From positions 496,001 to 560,000 of the forward strand of contig NZ_CP009438.1 of assembly GCF_000761215.1 (NCBI RefSeq): DNA of 64,000 nt, written 5' to 3'. Shown here piece by piece: positions 53,439 through 61,367 of the stretch. The stretch's first letter is position 1, and each line of letters opens with the position of its first letter. Source of the stretch: Streptomyces glaucescens (GTDB taxonomy: Bacteria; Actinomycetota; Actinomycetes; Streptomycetales; Streptomycetaceae). The notes under the pieces were generated by a model. That model was not told where the DNA came from. It searched no databases and saw only the letters and a list, made by a program, of their open reading frames with translations. The position numbers and the translations under genes were made by a program.

Positions 53439-54866
53439 TCAGGTGAGGAACGACTTCAGCTCGTGGACGAGCTTGCGGATGTGGCCGGAGATCACCGGCG
53501 TGCCGAGGTCCTTGAAGCGTTCCCGGAACCACGGGTTGACGCTGCCGCGGCCGGCGCTGGTCACCGAACCGACCGGGATGAATCTGGCGCCGGAGCGGTG
53601 GATGGCCGCCATGCTCTCGAACAGCGGCTCGCAGCGCCATTCGTAGAAGTCTGAGATCCAGACCACGACCGTGTTGCGCGGTTCGGCGATCTTCGGCTGG
53701 GCCAGTGCCATGGCGACCGTGCCGTCCGTGCCGCCGCCGAGCTTGGTGCGCAGCAGGGTCTCGAACGGGTCGTTCACCCACGGGGTGAGGTCGAGCGCCT
53801 GGGTGTCGTAGGCGATCAGGTGGACGTCCACCTTGGGCAGTCCCGCGAAGATCGACGCCAGGATCGTGCAGTTGACCATCGAGTCGACCATCGAACCCGA
53901 CTGGTCGACGACCACGATGAGGCGCTGCGGCGTCGTCTTGCGGGCGGTGTGCCGGTAGTAGAGGCGGTCGACGTAGAGCCGTTCCTCCTGCGGGTCCCAG
54001 TTGGTGAGGTTCTTCCAGATGGTGCGGTCGAGGTCCAGGTTGCGGAAGACCCGCTTCGGCGGGACCGACCGGTCCAGGGCGCCGACGGACGCCTTCTCGA
54101 CCTGGGTGCGCAGGACTTCGGCGACCTCGTCGACGAACCGGCGGATCAGCGCCTTGGCGTTGGCGAGGGCGACCCCGGAGAGGTTGTTCTTGTCACGCAG
54201 CAGCTGCTCGATGAGCGACATGCTCGGGGTGAGCCGCGCGGCGAGCCGGGGATCCGCGAGGACTTCGCGCAGGTGCATCCGCTTGACGAGGTCGGCCTCG
54301 ATGGCGCCCAGCTCGGGGCCGATCGCGGGGATGAGCGTGCCGAGGTCGGGGGCCGGGAAGCCGCCTCCGGTGCCGGCCGGGCTCACTCCCCCGCCCGCCG
54401 CGCGGCCCGCGCCACCCGGGGCGCGTCCGCCGCGCAGTTCACCGGGACCGCAGCCCAGCGCCCGCTCCAGCCATCCGGCGTCGGACTGCCAGCGGGCGAG
54501 CCGGTCGGCGGTGACCGTGCCGGAGCCGGAGGAGAAGACGTTGAGGAGCACCTTGGACACCAGGGCGGCGCGGCGCACCTCGGCGGCCCGGTCGCGGTCC
54601 TCGTCGCCGGCGGTCCCGGGGACCATCAGCCCGTCGAACTCGGCGGCCAGCTCGGGGTGGCGCTGCACGACGGCGTCCACGGAGGCCTGCGGATCGAGGA
54701 GGGCGGGCGGCAGTCCGATGTCCTCGACGACGGCGAGGGAGGCGGACTCCAGGGCCGGCTGCTCCTCGGGGTCGAAGAGGCGGGCGAGCAGCCGCCAGTA
54801 CAGGACCTGCCGGCGGTTCTCGTCCGCATCGGCCGCCGGCGGCTCATCGGTGGTGTGGTCGGTCAT
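53439..54866 (-). CDS. VWA (CoxE-like) domain protein
   Basis: 475 residues, ATG 54866 overlapping the upstream gene's stop. The C-terminal von Willebrand A domain begins near residue 310 with the MIDAS motif VVVDQSGSMVDS (D-x-S-x-S) and continues through GGGTDGTVAMALA (Thr) and VVWISDFYEWRCEP (Asp). The N-terminal 300 residues are helical with a Gly-rich linker near 160-190 (GGRAPGGAGRAAGGG). It is the expected partner of the MoxR ATPase. Intact MIDAS residues imply Mg-dependent ligand binding. Confidence 0.88.
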   Translation of the reverse strand: MTDHTTDEPPAADADENRRQVLYWRLLARLFDPEEQPALESASLAVVEDIGLPPALLDPQASVDAVVQRHPELAAEFDGLMVPGTAGDEDRDRAAEVRRAALVSKVLLNVFSSGSGTVTADRLARWQSDAGWLERALGCGPGELRGGRAPGGAGRAAGGGVSPAGTGGGFPAPDLGTLIPAIGPELGAIEADLVKRMHLREVLADPRLAARLTPSMSLIEQLLRDKNNLSGVALANAKALIRRFVDEVAEVLRTQVEKASVGALDRSVPPKRVFRNLDLDRTIWKNLTNWDPQEERLYVDRLYYRHTARKTTPQRLIVVVDQSGSMVDSMVNCTILASIFAGLPKVDVHLIAYDTQALDLTPWVNDPFETLLRTKLGGGTDGTVAMALAQPKIAEPRNTVVVWISDFYEWRCEPLFESMAAIHRSGARFIPVGSVTSAGRGSVNPWFRERFKDLGTPVISGHIRKLVHELKSFLT

Positions 54867-56257
54867 TTCCGCAGCAGCCTTCCCGCGCGTTCGCGCAGTA
54901 CGGCCACCGCGTCGGTGGCGGCCTTCTCCGCCTTGGCCCCGGCCTTGTCGGTGGTGCCGCCGGCCCAGGCGCCCGCGTGCACGGCCACCGTCTTCCTGCG
55001 CACGGTGGTCTCCACGGCGAGCGGCTGGAGGAGGAACCGCCCGTCGTCCCAGCGCAGCAGCCCGACGCAGGCTCCGGACGCGGCGACGGCCTTGGGGCCG
55101 AGCGGTCCGGCGGCCGGGACGCGGTCGGTGTCGACGGGCAGGCGGTGCCCGCCGAGGGTGAACGTCACCGACTCGTCGTCCGCGTCCTGTTCGGCCGTGT
55201 AGCCCTCCAGGAAGACGGGGTGGGCGAGGCGCACCGGGTGCCGGTCCAGGGGTGCGGTCGGCGGGGTGGCGGCGGTGGGCAGGGCGACGCGGGCGGTGGC
55301 GAAGGCGTCGGCGGGCTCGCCCGTGCGGGCGCACTCGTCCTGCCAGAGCAGGTCGCCCTCGGCGGTGACGGGCATGCCGGTCAGGTCCATCGAGCGGCCC
55401 TCGCCCGCGGCGGCCAGCAGCGTCATGTGGGGGCGCAGCAGCTGCCAGACGCCGGCGCCGAGGACCGTGTCGGGCTTCGGCACGGACACGCTCGCGCGTA
55501 CCAGCCGGGGTGTGCCGCCGTCGGCGGGCTCGAGGACGGCGTGCACCTGGGCCTGGGCGGCGGTGGCGTGTTCCTGGACGTCGACGCCGAGCGGCAGGAG
55601 CCGGCCGGTGACCCTCTCCGTGGGCGCCGCCGCGGCGGCGCCGGGCAGGGTGAGGAGCATGCCGCGGGCCCACAGGTCGGCCCAGCGGCGCACGGGTATC
55701 CGTTCCAGGGAGGCGCTGGGGCAGGACGCCGCGAGTTCCGCGGCGAATCCGTCGAGGAGGACGGCGAGGCGGCGCAGTCCCGGATCGGGGAGCATCGCGG
55801 AGACCACCTGGGCGGAGCCGGACACCACGTCGTGGTCGATGCCCTGCCAGCCGGTCCGGGCCAGGTCGCCGAGCCAGGAGCGGGCGGCTGCCGTCAGGTT
55901 CGGCGCCTGCGGCCCGGCGGCGGCCGGGGCCGGCGCCTCCTCGCGGGTGCGGCCGGTCGCCTCGTCGGCGCGGGCGGTGAGCGCGTCGTGCACGGAGCCG
56001 AGCAGGGCGGTGCGGGCGGCGGCGAGCGCGAGGAAGTGGTCCTCGCTCGCTGCGCCGGCCGCGGCCTTCTCGGCGGCCTCGGCGGCGCGCGCGGCGAGCG
56101 GGCTGCCCGCGACCGCGTCGGCCAGCTCCGTCAGGCCCGCCGCCTGGGCGGGCCGGGGGCGGAGGAGGCCGCCGGTCAGGGCCCGGTCGAAGGCGTCGAC
56201 GGCGGCCAGGGCCTCGTCGAGCCCGTCGACCGGTTCGGTGAGCAGGTCGAGTCGCAT
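54863..56257 (-). CDS. Cassette-associated protein of unknown function (464 aa)
   Basis: 464 residues from ATG 56257. The start shares one base with the stop of the SWIM-like gene (TGATG) and its stop overlaps the VWA start, so it is translated within the cassette. The N-terminal 150 residues are Ala-rich helices; the central part mixes strands (VHAVLEPADGGTPRLVRASVSVPKPD, in parts), and a basic end closes it. No catalytic motif is visible. Its fixed position suggests an adaptor or substrate-recognition subunit; this is inference. Confidence 0.7.
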   Translation of the reverse strand: MRLDLLTEPVDGLDEALAAVDAFDRALTGGLLRPRPAQAAGLTELADAVAGSPLAARAAEAAEKAAAGAASEDHFLALAAARTALLGSVHDALTARADEATGRTREEAPAPAAAGPQAPNLTAAARSWLGDLARTGWQGIDHDVVSGSAQVVSAMLPDPGLRRLAVLLDGFAAELAASCPSASLERIPVRRWADLWARGMLLTLPGAAAAAPTERVTGRLLPLGVDVQEHATAAQAQVHAVLEPADGGTPRLVRASVSVPKPDTVLGAGVWQLLRPHMTLLAAAGEGRSMDLTGMPVTAEGDLLWQDECARTGEPADAFATARVALPTAATPPTAPLDRHPVRLAHPVFLEGYTAEQDADDESVTFTLGGHRLPVDTDRVPAAGPLGPKAVAASGACVGLLRWDDGRFLLQPLAVETTVRRKTVAVHAGAWAGGTTDKAGAKAEKAATDAVAVLRERAGRLLRK

Positions 56258-56760
56258 CAGGCCACCGACCTCGTGGGCGGGAACCACTGCATCTCGGGCA
56301 GCGGGCCGGTGGTCGGGGGGAGTTCCAGGTAGGCGAGGTGGCGCAGGAACCGGCTGAAGACCGAGGCGGCGGCCTTGCTGTCCGCCGCAGGGGGGCGGGT
56401 GCCGCGCATGACCGCGGTGAGGGAGGGGGCGGTCGCCTCGCCGTCCCCGGTGTCGACCCGCAGGTAGCGGGCGACGCGCTCGGCGCCGTACTGGAGCACC
56501 GACTCGTTGATCAGCGCGCCGATGTGATTGCAGAACCCGCCGCGGGCGCCACCGCAGGGGCGGTTGTTGTTGGTGCTGCACGCGTACGCGTACGTCCCGG
56601 CGGCGACCGATGAGACGTAGACCCGGCCGATGTCCGAGCCGCTGGAGACGACGCCCTGGAGGCGTCCGTCGGCCAGTTCCACGAACGGGACCTTGGCGAG
56701 CTTGCGCGGTCGGGCGGGCGGGATCACCCGCGCCGTGCTCGACCTCTCGAAATCGGACAA
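56257..56760 (-). CDS. SWIM-like zinc-finger protein, TTG start
   Basis: 167 residues if started at TTG 56760. That start was chosen because CAAAGGAG (56776-56769) lies 8 nt upstream; GTG 56781 in the same frame has no ribosome site. Cys61, Cys69, Cys77 and His79 (YACSTNNNRPC and FCNHIGALI) form a C-x7-C-x7-C-x-H array close to SWIM (CxC-xn-CxH) but without the first CxC. The segment GVVSSGSDIGRVYVSSVA before it is the usual SWIM beta-hairpin. It heads the cassette and probably provides nucleic-acid or protein binding. Confidence 0.78.
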   Translation of the reverse strand: MSDFERSSTARVIPPARPRKLAKVPFVELADGRLQGVVSSGSDIGRVYVSSVAAGTYAYACSTNNNRPCGGARGGFCNHIGALINESVLQYGAERVARYLRVDTGDGEATAPSLTAVMRGTRPPAADSKAAASVFSRFLRHLAYLELPPTTGPLPEMQWFPPTRSVA

Positions 56761-56828
56761 CGACCATCTCCTTTGCAGCACGAGGGAAGCCCCTGACGCC
56801 GGATCGGCGGGACGAGGAAGAACTTACT

Positions 56829-56857
56829 GGCGACCACTGACAACGCCTGGTCACCCG
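56829..56857. promoter_or_regulatory. Imperfect inverted repeat in the divergent promoter region
   Basis: GGCGACCA (56829-56836) and TGGTCACC (56849-56856) pair with one mismatch, between the SWIM-like gene and the divergent MazG-like gene. Possible operator; weak evidence. Confidence 0.25.
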
Positions 56858-56985
56858 CCCCGCCCGGCCGTCGGTGACGGCCGGCGTGCGGCGTGGAATG
56901 GCCGGTTGGGACCGTCTCCGTCGTGAGCGGGCACTCGTTCACAGGCCATGAGCGGGCCGAGGCCGCCCGCCGGAAGGGGGTGCTC

Positions 56986-57318
56986 GTGGAGAGGGACCAC
57001 TGGGAGGTCACCGCCGAACTGGCCGCGTTCCTGGACCGGGCGGCCGCGCATGTTCCGGCCCGCCAGCGCCAGGTGCTCCAAGTGCTGAAGATCGGCGAGG
57101 AGTTCGGCGAGGCGGCGCAGGCGCTGATCGGTGTCACGGGTGTCAGTCCGCGCAAGGGCACCAGCCACACCTGGGATGATCTGACCGCCGAGATCTGCGA
57201 CGTGATCGTGACGTCGATGGTGACGCTGCACCGGCTCGAAGTCCCCGACCCCGCCGCGGTGTTCGCCCGGCACCTGCGCGGGGCCGCCGCCCGCACGCTG
57301 GCCGCGGGGAAGGACTGA
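56986..57318 (+). CDS. MazG-like nucleotide pyrophosphohydrolase family protein
   Basis: 110 residues from GTG 56986, which follows GGAAGGGGG (56972-56980). GTG 56980 and 56893 are in-frame alternatives. The all-alpha MazG-like core is shown by QVLQVLKIGEEFGEAAQALIG (E-E-x-x-E metal motif) and LTAEICDVIVTSMVTLHRL (E-x-x-D). Such proteins hydrolyse (d)NTPs or related nucleotides. It is directly followed (1 nt) by a Nudix gene, so the two form a small nucleotide-cleaning operon. Confidence 0.85.
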   Translation: MERDHWEVTAELAAFLDRAAAHVPARQRQVLQVLKIGEEFGEAAQALIGVTGVSPRKGTSHTWDDLTAEICDVIVTSMVTLHRLEVPDPAAVFARHLRGAAARTLAAGKD

Positions 57319-57319
57319 C

Positions 57320-57814
57320 ATGTCCACCGGGCGGATGCCGCGGGAGGAGTGGGTCAAGACGCAGCCCCGGGCGCTCATCGCCTCCTGCGTGCTGCTCGCC
57401 GACGGCCGGGGGCGGCTGCTGGTGCTGCGCTACTCCCCCGCCGAGCCGAACGCCGGGCACTGGTGGCTGCCGGGCGGGATGCTCGACCCCGGTGAGGACC
57501 CGTGGACGGCGGCGCGGCGGGAGGCCCTGGAGGAGACGGGCGTCGACATCGGGCACGAGGCCCGGCTGATCGGCATCGACCACCGCTGCGACGTCCTGGG
57601 CACCGGTCCGGTGCTGGACTGCTACTTCGACGGCGGAGTCCTGGACGGGACCGAGCGGATCCGGCTGAGCCCGGAGCACGACCGGTACGCGTTCCTGGCG
57701 CCGGACGAGCTGACGGAGCCGACGCTGGCCGTACACCGGCCTCTACTGACCGCCCTGTACCGCGCCGCGCGGTCCGGGAGCGTCGTGTGCCTGCGGGAGG
57801 GGCGGCCCTGGTGA
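57320..57814 (+). CDS. Nudix hydrolase
   Basis: 164 residues, ATG 57320 one base after the MazG-like stop, with GGAAGGA upstream. The Nudix box is intact: GGMLDPGEDPWTAARREALEETGVD, read in parts as G-x5-E and REALEETG with the Mg-binding Glu residues. The RALIASCVLLADGRGRLLVL start and HWWLPGGML are typical. Likely a nucleoside-diphosphate-derivative pyrophosphatase; substrate unknown. Confidence 0.9.
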   Translation: MSTGRMPREEWVKTQPRALIASCVLLADGRGRLLVLRYSPAEPNAGHWWLPGGMLDPGEDPWTAARREALEETGVDIGHEARLIGIDHRCDVLGTGPVLDCYFDGGVLDGTERIRLSPEHDRYAFLAPDELTEPTLAVHRPLLTALYRAARSGSVVCLREGRPW

Positions 57815-57857
57815 GGCTCTTGCGCCGTCTCGCCTCCGTGCCCCATGGTTGACGCGC

Positions 57858-58001
57858 GTAACACCGATGTCCCGTGACACCGCATCTCCGTGACACGGCT
57901 GGTCCGTGGCGCGGCTGGTCGATCGCACGGCTGGTCCGTCCGACGGCCGGTCCGTCCGACGGCCGGTCCGTCACGCGGCTGATCCCGTCACACACGGCTC
58001 T
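57858..58001. repeat. 16-nt tandem repeat array, 9 imperfect units
   Basis: Units start every 16 nt from 57858 to 57986. Well-kept copies are GTGACACGGCTGGTCC (57890) and GTCCGACGGCCGGTCC (57938 and 57954, identical). The array fills most of the space between the Nudix gene and the secreted carboxypeptidase and ends about 42 nt before the latter's start. Confidence 0.85.
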
Positions 58002-58043
58002 TCGCGTTCGGCAGTGGCTCTCGTCTCCCGGCCTGGAGGTCGC

Positions 58044-58781
58044 ATGCTCAGACGTACGGCACGACTCGTCACCGCACTTGTCATGATCCTGTCCGGCGCT
58101 TTGGCCGGCACCGTCGCGACGGCGGGCACCGCGCACGCCGACGGCTGCTACACCTGGACCCGCACCCTCTCGCAGGGCGCCTCGGGCGCCGACGTCACCC
58201 AGCTGCAGATCCGGCTCGGCGGCTACCCGGGATACGGCTCGGTCCTGGCCGTCGACGGCAGCTTCGGGCCGGCCACCACGGCCGCACTCAAACGCTTCCA
58301 GTCGGCGTACGGCCTGACCGCCGACGGCGTCGCAGGCACCAACACCTACAACAAGCTGTACGCCCTCCAGGACGACGACTGCACGCCCGTCCACTTCTCC
58401 TACAGCGAGCTGAACGACTGCAACACGACCTGGTCGGGCGGCGCGGTGAGCGCCGCCACGGCCAAGGCCAACGCGCTGCGCACCATGTGGAAGCTGGAGG
58501 CGCTGCGGCACGCCCTCGGCGACCAGCCGATCACGGTGACCAGTGGCTTCCGGTCGTACGCCTGCAACGACGCCGTCGGCGGCGCGAGCAACAGCCGGCA
58601 CCTCTACGGTGACGCGGCCGACCTCGGTGCCGGGCCGCACTCCCTGTGCACGCTCGCCAAACAGGCCCGCTACCACGGCTTCCGCGGCATCCTCGGCCCG
58701 GGCTACCCCGGCCACAACGACCACACCCACGTCGACCACCGCGACAGCCAGTACTGGTCCGCACCCACCTGCGGCATCTGA
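58044..58781 (+). CDS. Secreted D-Ala-D-Ala carboxypeptidase (M15) with N-terminal peptidoglycan-binding domain
   Basis: 245 residues; ATG 58044 follows CTGGAGG (58033-58039). A signal peptide (ALVMILSGALAGTVATAGTAHA, in parts) is followed by PG_binding_1 (residues about 45-110, GADVTQLQIRLGGY and VDGSFGPATTAALKRFQ) and a zinc M15 domain (VTSGFRSYACN, SRHLYGDAADLG with His and Asp ligands, HNDHTHVDH with the last His). It resembles the secreted zinc D,D-carboxypeptidase of Streptomyces albus G. It trims peptidoglycan stem peptides outside the cell. Confidence 0.92.
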   Translation: MLRRTARLVTALVMILSGALAGTVATAGTAHADGCYTWTRTLSQGASGADVTQLQIRLGGYPGYGSVLAVDGSFGPATTAALKRFQSAYGLTADGVAGTNTYNKLYALQDDDCTPVHFSYSELNDCNTTWSGGAVSAATAKANALRTMWKLEALRHALGDQPITVTSGFRSYACNDAVGGASNSRHLYGDAADLGAGPHSLCTLAKQARYHGFRGILGPGYPGHNDHTHVDHRDSQYWSAPTCGI

Positions 58782-58807
58782 CGGCGCCGCCCGGCGGCAC
58801 ACGCGGC

Positions 58808-58843
58808 AGGGCCGGGCTCCGCGGCGGTGCGGAACCCGGCCCT
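58808..58843 (+). terminator. Terminator after the carboxypeptidase gene
   Basis: AGGGCCGGG (58808-58816)/CCCGGCCCT (58835-58843) with a two-base mismatch and an inner CCGC/GCGG stem, 26 nt after the stop; followed by TCACT. Confidence 0.7.
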
Positions 58844-58856
58844 TCACTGCTCAGCA

Positions 58857-58888
58857 TGACATCAGGGCGTCATGACGTCAGGGCGTCA
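58857..58888. repeat. 16-nt direct duplication overlapping the CsbD stop codon
   Basis: TGACATCAGGGCGTCA (58857-58872) and TGACGTCAGGGCGTCA (58873-58888) are adjacent copies differing at one base; the second covers the stop codon of the CsbD gene. Confidence 0.8.
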
Positions 58889-59059
58889 GTCGCGGAACGC
58901 GTCCTTGGCCTTCTCCTTCGCCTGGCGCAGGTCACCCTTCGCCTTCTCCATCCGGCCCTCGCCGGTCTTGCTCTCGTTGCCCACCGCGCGGGCGGACGTC
59001 TCCTTGGTCTTCCCCCTGACCTGTTCCAGCTTCGCCTTGGCCTTCTCGTTGCGCGCCAC
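58886..59059 (-). CDS. CsbD-family stress protein (57 aa)
   Basis: GTG 59059 to the stop at 58886-58888, preceded by GGGAG (about 10 nt upstream). The 57-residue product is Lys/Ala/Glu rich with the CsbD pattern: KLEQVRGKTKETSARAVGN then GEGRMEKAKGDLRQAKEK. CsbD proteins are small and abundant under general stress (SigB-type) control; the molecular role is unknown. The gene is too short for common ORF cut-offs and is easily missed. Confidence 0.85.
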   Translation of the reverse strand: MARNEKAKAKLEQVRGKTKETSARAVGNESKTGEGRMEKAKGDLRQAKEKAKDAFRD

Positions 59060-59159
59060 GCTCGCTCACTCCCACCGGCGTCGTTCAGGTTCGGTCACGC
59101 ACCGGGTGACCCGCTCGGGGCGCGCCAAACCCGCGCCCGGGCGGGCCGGCGCGCCGCCT

Positions 59160-60698
59160 TCAGAGCTCGCGGGGCTGCAACGGGCGGACCGCGGGACCCT
59201 GCAGGACGCTGCCGTCGGGCGCGAAGCGGGAGCCGTGACAGGGACATTCCCAGGCGCGCTCGGCCCGGTTGAAGGAGACCAGACAGCCCATGTGGGTGCA
59301 GCGGGCCGCGACGGCGTGCAGCTCACCGTTCTCGTCACGGTGCACCGCCACGTGCCGGCCGCCGCTCTGCACGACGGTTCCGTCGCCCGGGGCGAGGTCG
59401 TCGACCGGCGGGCGGGGGCCGGACGCCAGCGGCGGCACCCGGTCGCCCACGAAGTGCCGGGCCACCTTCGCCTGGTTCTTCAGGAACTGCCCGCCCTCGC
59501 GGACCACGGAGGCGATACGGCGCGGGTCGTACAGGCCGCTCCACGGGCACTCACGGCCGGTGATCAGGTCGCAGAGCAGCCTTCCGGCCATGATCCCGCC
59601 CGTCATGCCCCAGCCGCCGAAGCCGGACGCGACGTAGACGTGGCGGGTCCGGGGATGCAGGAGGCCGACGAGCGGCACGGAGTCCGAGGACTCGTTGTCC
59701 TGGGTGGCCCACCGGTGGGTGATCTGCAGTTCGCCGAAGTGGCGCCGGGCCCAGCCGGTGAGAGCGTCGAACCGTTCCTCCACGTCGCGGCTGGTGCCGG
59801 GGGTGAAGTGCTCGCCGGTGATGAGGAGCAGGCGCTGCCCGTCCCGGTACGGCGCGGTGCGCACCGAGCGGGTCCGGTGCTCCGGTGTGATGTACATGCC
59901 GTCCGGCGCCTGCGCCTCGGGCACGGGGGCGGCGATCACCAGCTCCCGGCGGGGGGTGAGCCGGGTGAACAGCAGGGCCCGGTCGAAGATCGGGTAGTGG
60001 GTTGCGACGACGACGTCCCGGGCGGAGATGCGCACCCCCTGGTCCGTGGTCAGTACGCAGGGCTCCCCCTCGGTCAGGCCCACCACCCGGGTGCCCTCGT
60101 ACAGCCGCCCGCCGCCGCGGCGCAAACTGTCGGCCAGCGCCATCAGGTACTTGCGGGGATGGAACTGGGCCTGCTCGGTGACCCGTACGGCACCCGCGAC
60201 GGGGAACGGCAGGTCCGTCTCGGTCGTGAACTCGGCGGGCAGCCCCGCCTCCCGCGCGGCCTCCGCCTCGGCCCGCAGCTCGGGGACGCGGTGACGGCCC
60301 TGCACGTAGGTGTACGCCGCGGTGTCCTCCCAGTCGCAGTCGATCCCCAGCTCGTGCGCGGTCTCGGCGGCGTGGCGGATGGCCTCCAGCTGGGAGCGGG
60401 CGTACAGCCGGGCCCCCTCCGCGCCGCGGCTGCGCCGCAGCCGGTCGTAGATCAAGGTGTGCTGGGCGCTGACCTTCGCGGTGGTGTGCCCGGTGACTCC
60501 GGCCGCGATCCGGTCCGCCTCGAACACCGCGACCTCACGCCCGCGGCGGACCAGCTCCCACGCGGTGCTCAGCCCCGCGATGCCCCCGCCGATCACGGCC
60601 ACGTCGACGGTGAGATCGCTCTGCGGCGCGGGGGCCGGTTCGCCGGGGGGCAGTGTCTGAAGCCAGTACGACCCGGAGGTGCCTGCCTGTTCGCTCAT
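59160..60698 (-). CDS. FAD-dependent oxidoreductase with C-terminal Rieske [2Fe-2S] domain
   Basis: 512 residues from ATG 60698. The N-terminal dinucleotide fold VDVAVIGGGIAGLSTAWELVRRG (G-x-G-x-x-G; read in parts) and ATHYP..., ASGFGGWGMTGGIMAGRLL form a DAO/GlcD-like FAD domain. Residues about 425-512 are a Rieske domain with CTHMGC and CPCHGSRF ligands (C-x-H, C-x-x-H). Proteins of this YhfW-like layout are widespread in soil bacteria; the substrate is unknown. Its upstream region is filled by the 19-nt repeat array. Confidence 0.9.
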   Translation of the reverse strand: MSEQAGTSGSYWLQTLPPGEPAPAPQSDLTVDVAVIGGGIAGLSTAWELVRRGREVAVFEADRIAAGVTGHTTAKVSAQHTLIYDRLRRSRGAEGARLYARSQLEAIRHAAETAHELGIDCDWEDTAAYTYVQGRHRVPELRAEAEAAREAGLPAEFTTETDLPFPVAGAVRVTEQAQFHPRKYLMALADSLRRGGGRLYEGTRVVGLTEGEPCVLTTDQGVRISARDVVVATHYPIFDRALLFTRLTPRRELVIAAPVPEAQAPDGMYITPEHRTRSVRTAPYRDGQRLLLITGEHFTPGTSRDVEERFDALTGWARRHFGELQITHRWATQDNESSDSVPLVGLLHPRTRHVYVASGFGGWGMTGGIMAGRLLCDLITGRECPWSGLYDPRRIASVVREGGQFLKNQAKVARHFVGDRVPPLASGPRPPVDDLAPGDGTVVQSGGRHVAVHRDENGELHAVAARCTHMGCLVSFNRAERAWECPCHGSRFAPDGSVLQGPAVRPLQPREL

Positions 60699-60744
60699 GC
60701 ACCGCCGAGTGCCCCGCGGCCCGGGCGATCATTCGAGGCCGGTC

Positions 60745-61363
60745 GTGCGTGATCTGTTCGGATGAGCGCCGGTCAGTCGGTGAGCACCTGCTCGACTTGG
60801 CTTGGTGAGCACTGATCTGCTGGGAGAACGCTGATCTGGTCGGTGTGCGTCGTTCTGCCGGGCGATCGGTGATCCGCTCGGTGAGCGCTGATCGACTGCA
60901 CTTTGTGAGCGCTGATCTGGTCGGTGAGCGCCGGTCTGCTGGGTGAGCACTGATCTGGTCGGTGTGCGTCCATCTGCTGCGTGAACACTGATCCGCTCGG
61001 CGAGCGTCGACCTGCTGAGCGAGCAGTGCTCAGTCCGACGAGCCCTGATCTGCTCGGAGAGCGCCGACCCGCTTGGTGAGCGTCGAATCTCTTCGTGCAC
61101 GCCGCTCTCCACCGTGAGCACTGCTCCGCTCGGTGAGCGTCGACCTGCTGGGTGTGCACTGCTCCGCTCGGCGAGCGCGGCTCCGCTCCATGAGCGTCGA
61201 CCCGTTCGGCGACCACTCATCTGTGCCGTGACCACCGATCTCCTTCGTGACCCGGCGATCTCCTTCGTGACCCGGCGATCTCCTTCGTGACCCCCGATCT
61301 CCCCCGCGAGCACCGATCTCCCCCGCGAGCACCCAACCCCCGGTGAGCAGTGCTGCCCTGTGC
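60745..61363. repeat. Large degenerate 19-nt tandem array, about 32 units
   Basis: From 60907 to 61248 eighteen units keep an exact 19-nt register; units at 61249 and 61269 are 20 nt and identical, and flanking units drift (17-25 nt). The consensus is close to GAGCACTGATCTGCTCGGT. Well-kept copies begin at 60945, 60983, 61040 and 61116. Many units hold the dyad GAGCA-N6-TGCTC and a central GATC. The array fills nearly the whole gap between the methyltransferase stop (61368) and the FAD/Rieske start (60698). Confidence 0.92.
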
Positions 61364-61367
61364 GCGA

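Noticed and set aside
48863..53446. A 1527-codon open frame on the + strand
   Set aside because: It is the antisense shadow of the DUF5682-like and AAA genes. Its sequence is Arg/Pro/Gly-rich noise without domains, whereas the - strand has clear motifs, ribosome sites and gene overlaps.
60729..61313. A 194-codon repetitive protein gene on the - strand
   Set aside because: The frame arises from the 19-nt array; neighbouring frames are similarly open, no ribosome site was seen and the composition is low complexity. Kept only as a low-interest finding.
60745..61363. CRISPR array
   Set aside because: Units are 19 nt without spacers of constant length between conserved repeats, all units are degenerate versions of each other, and no cas gene is present.
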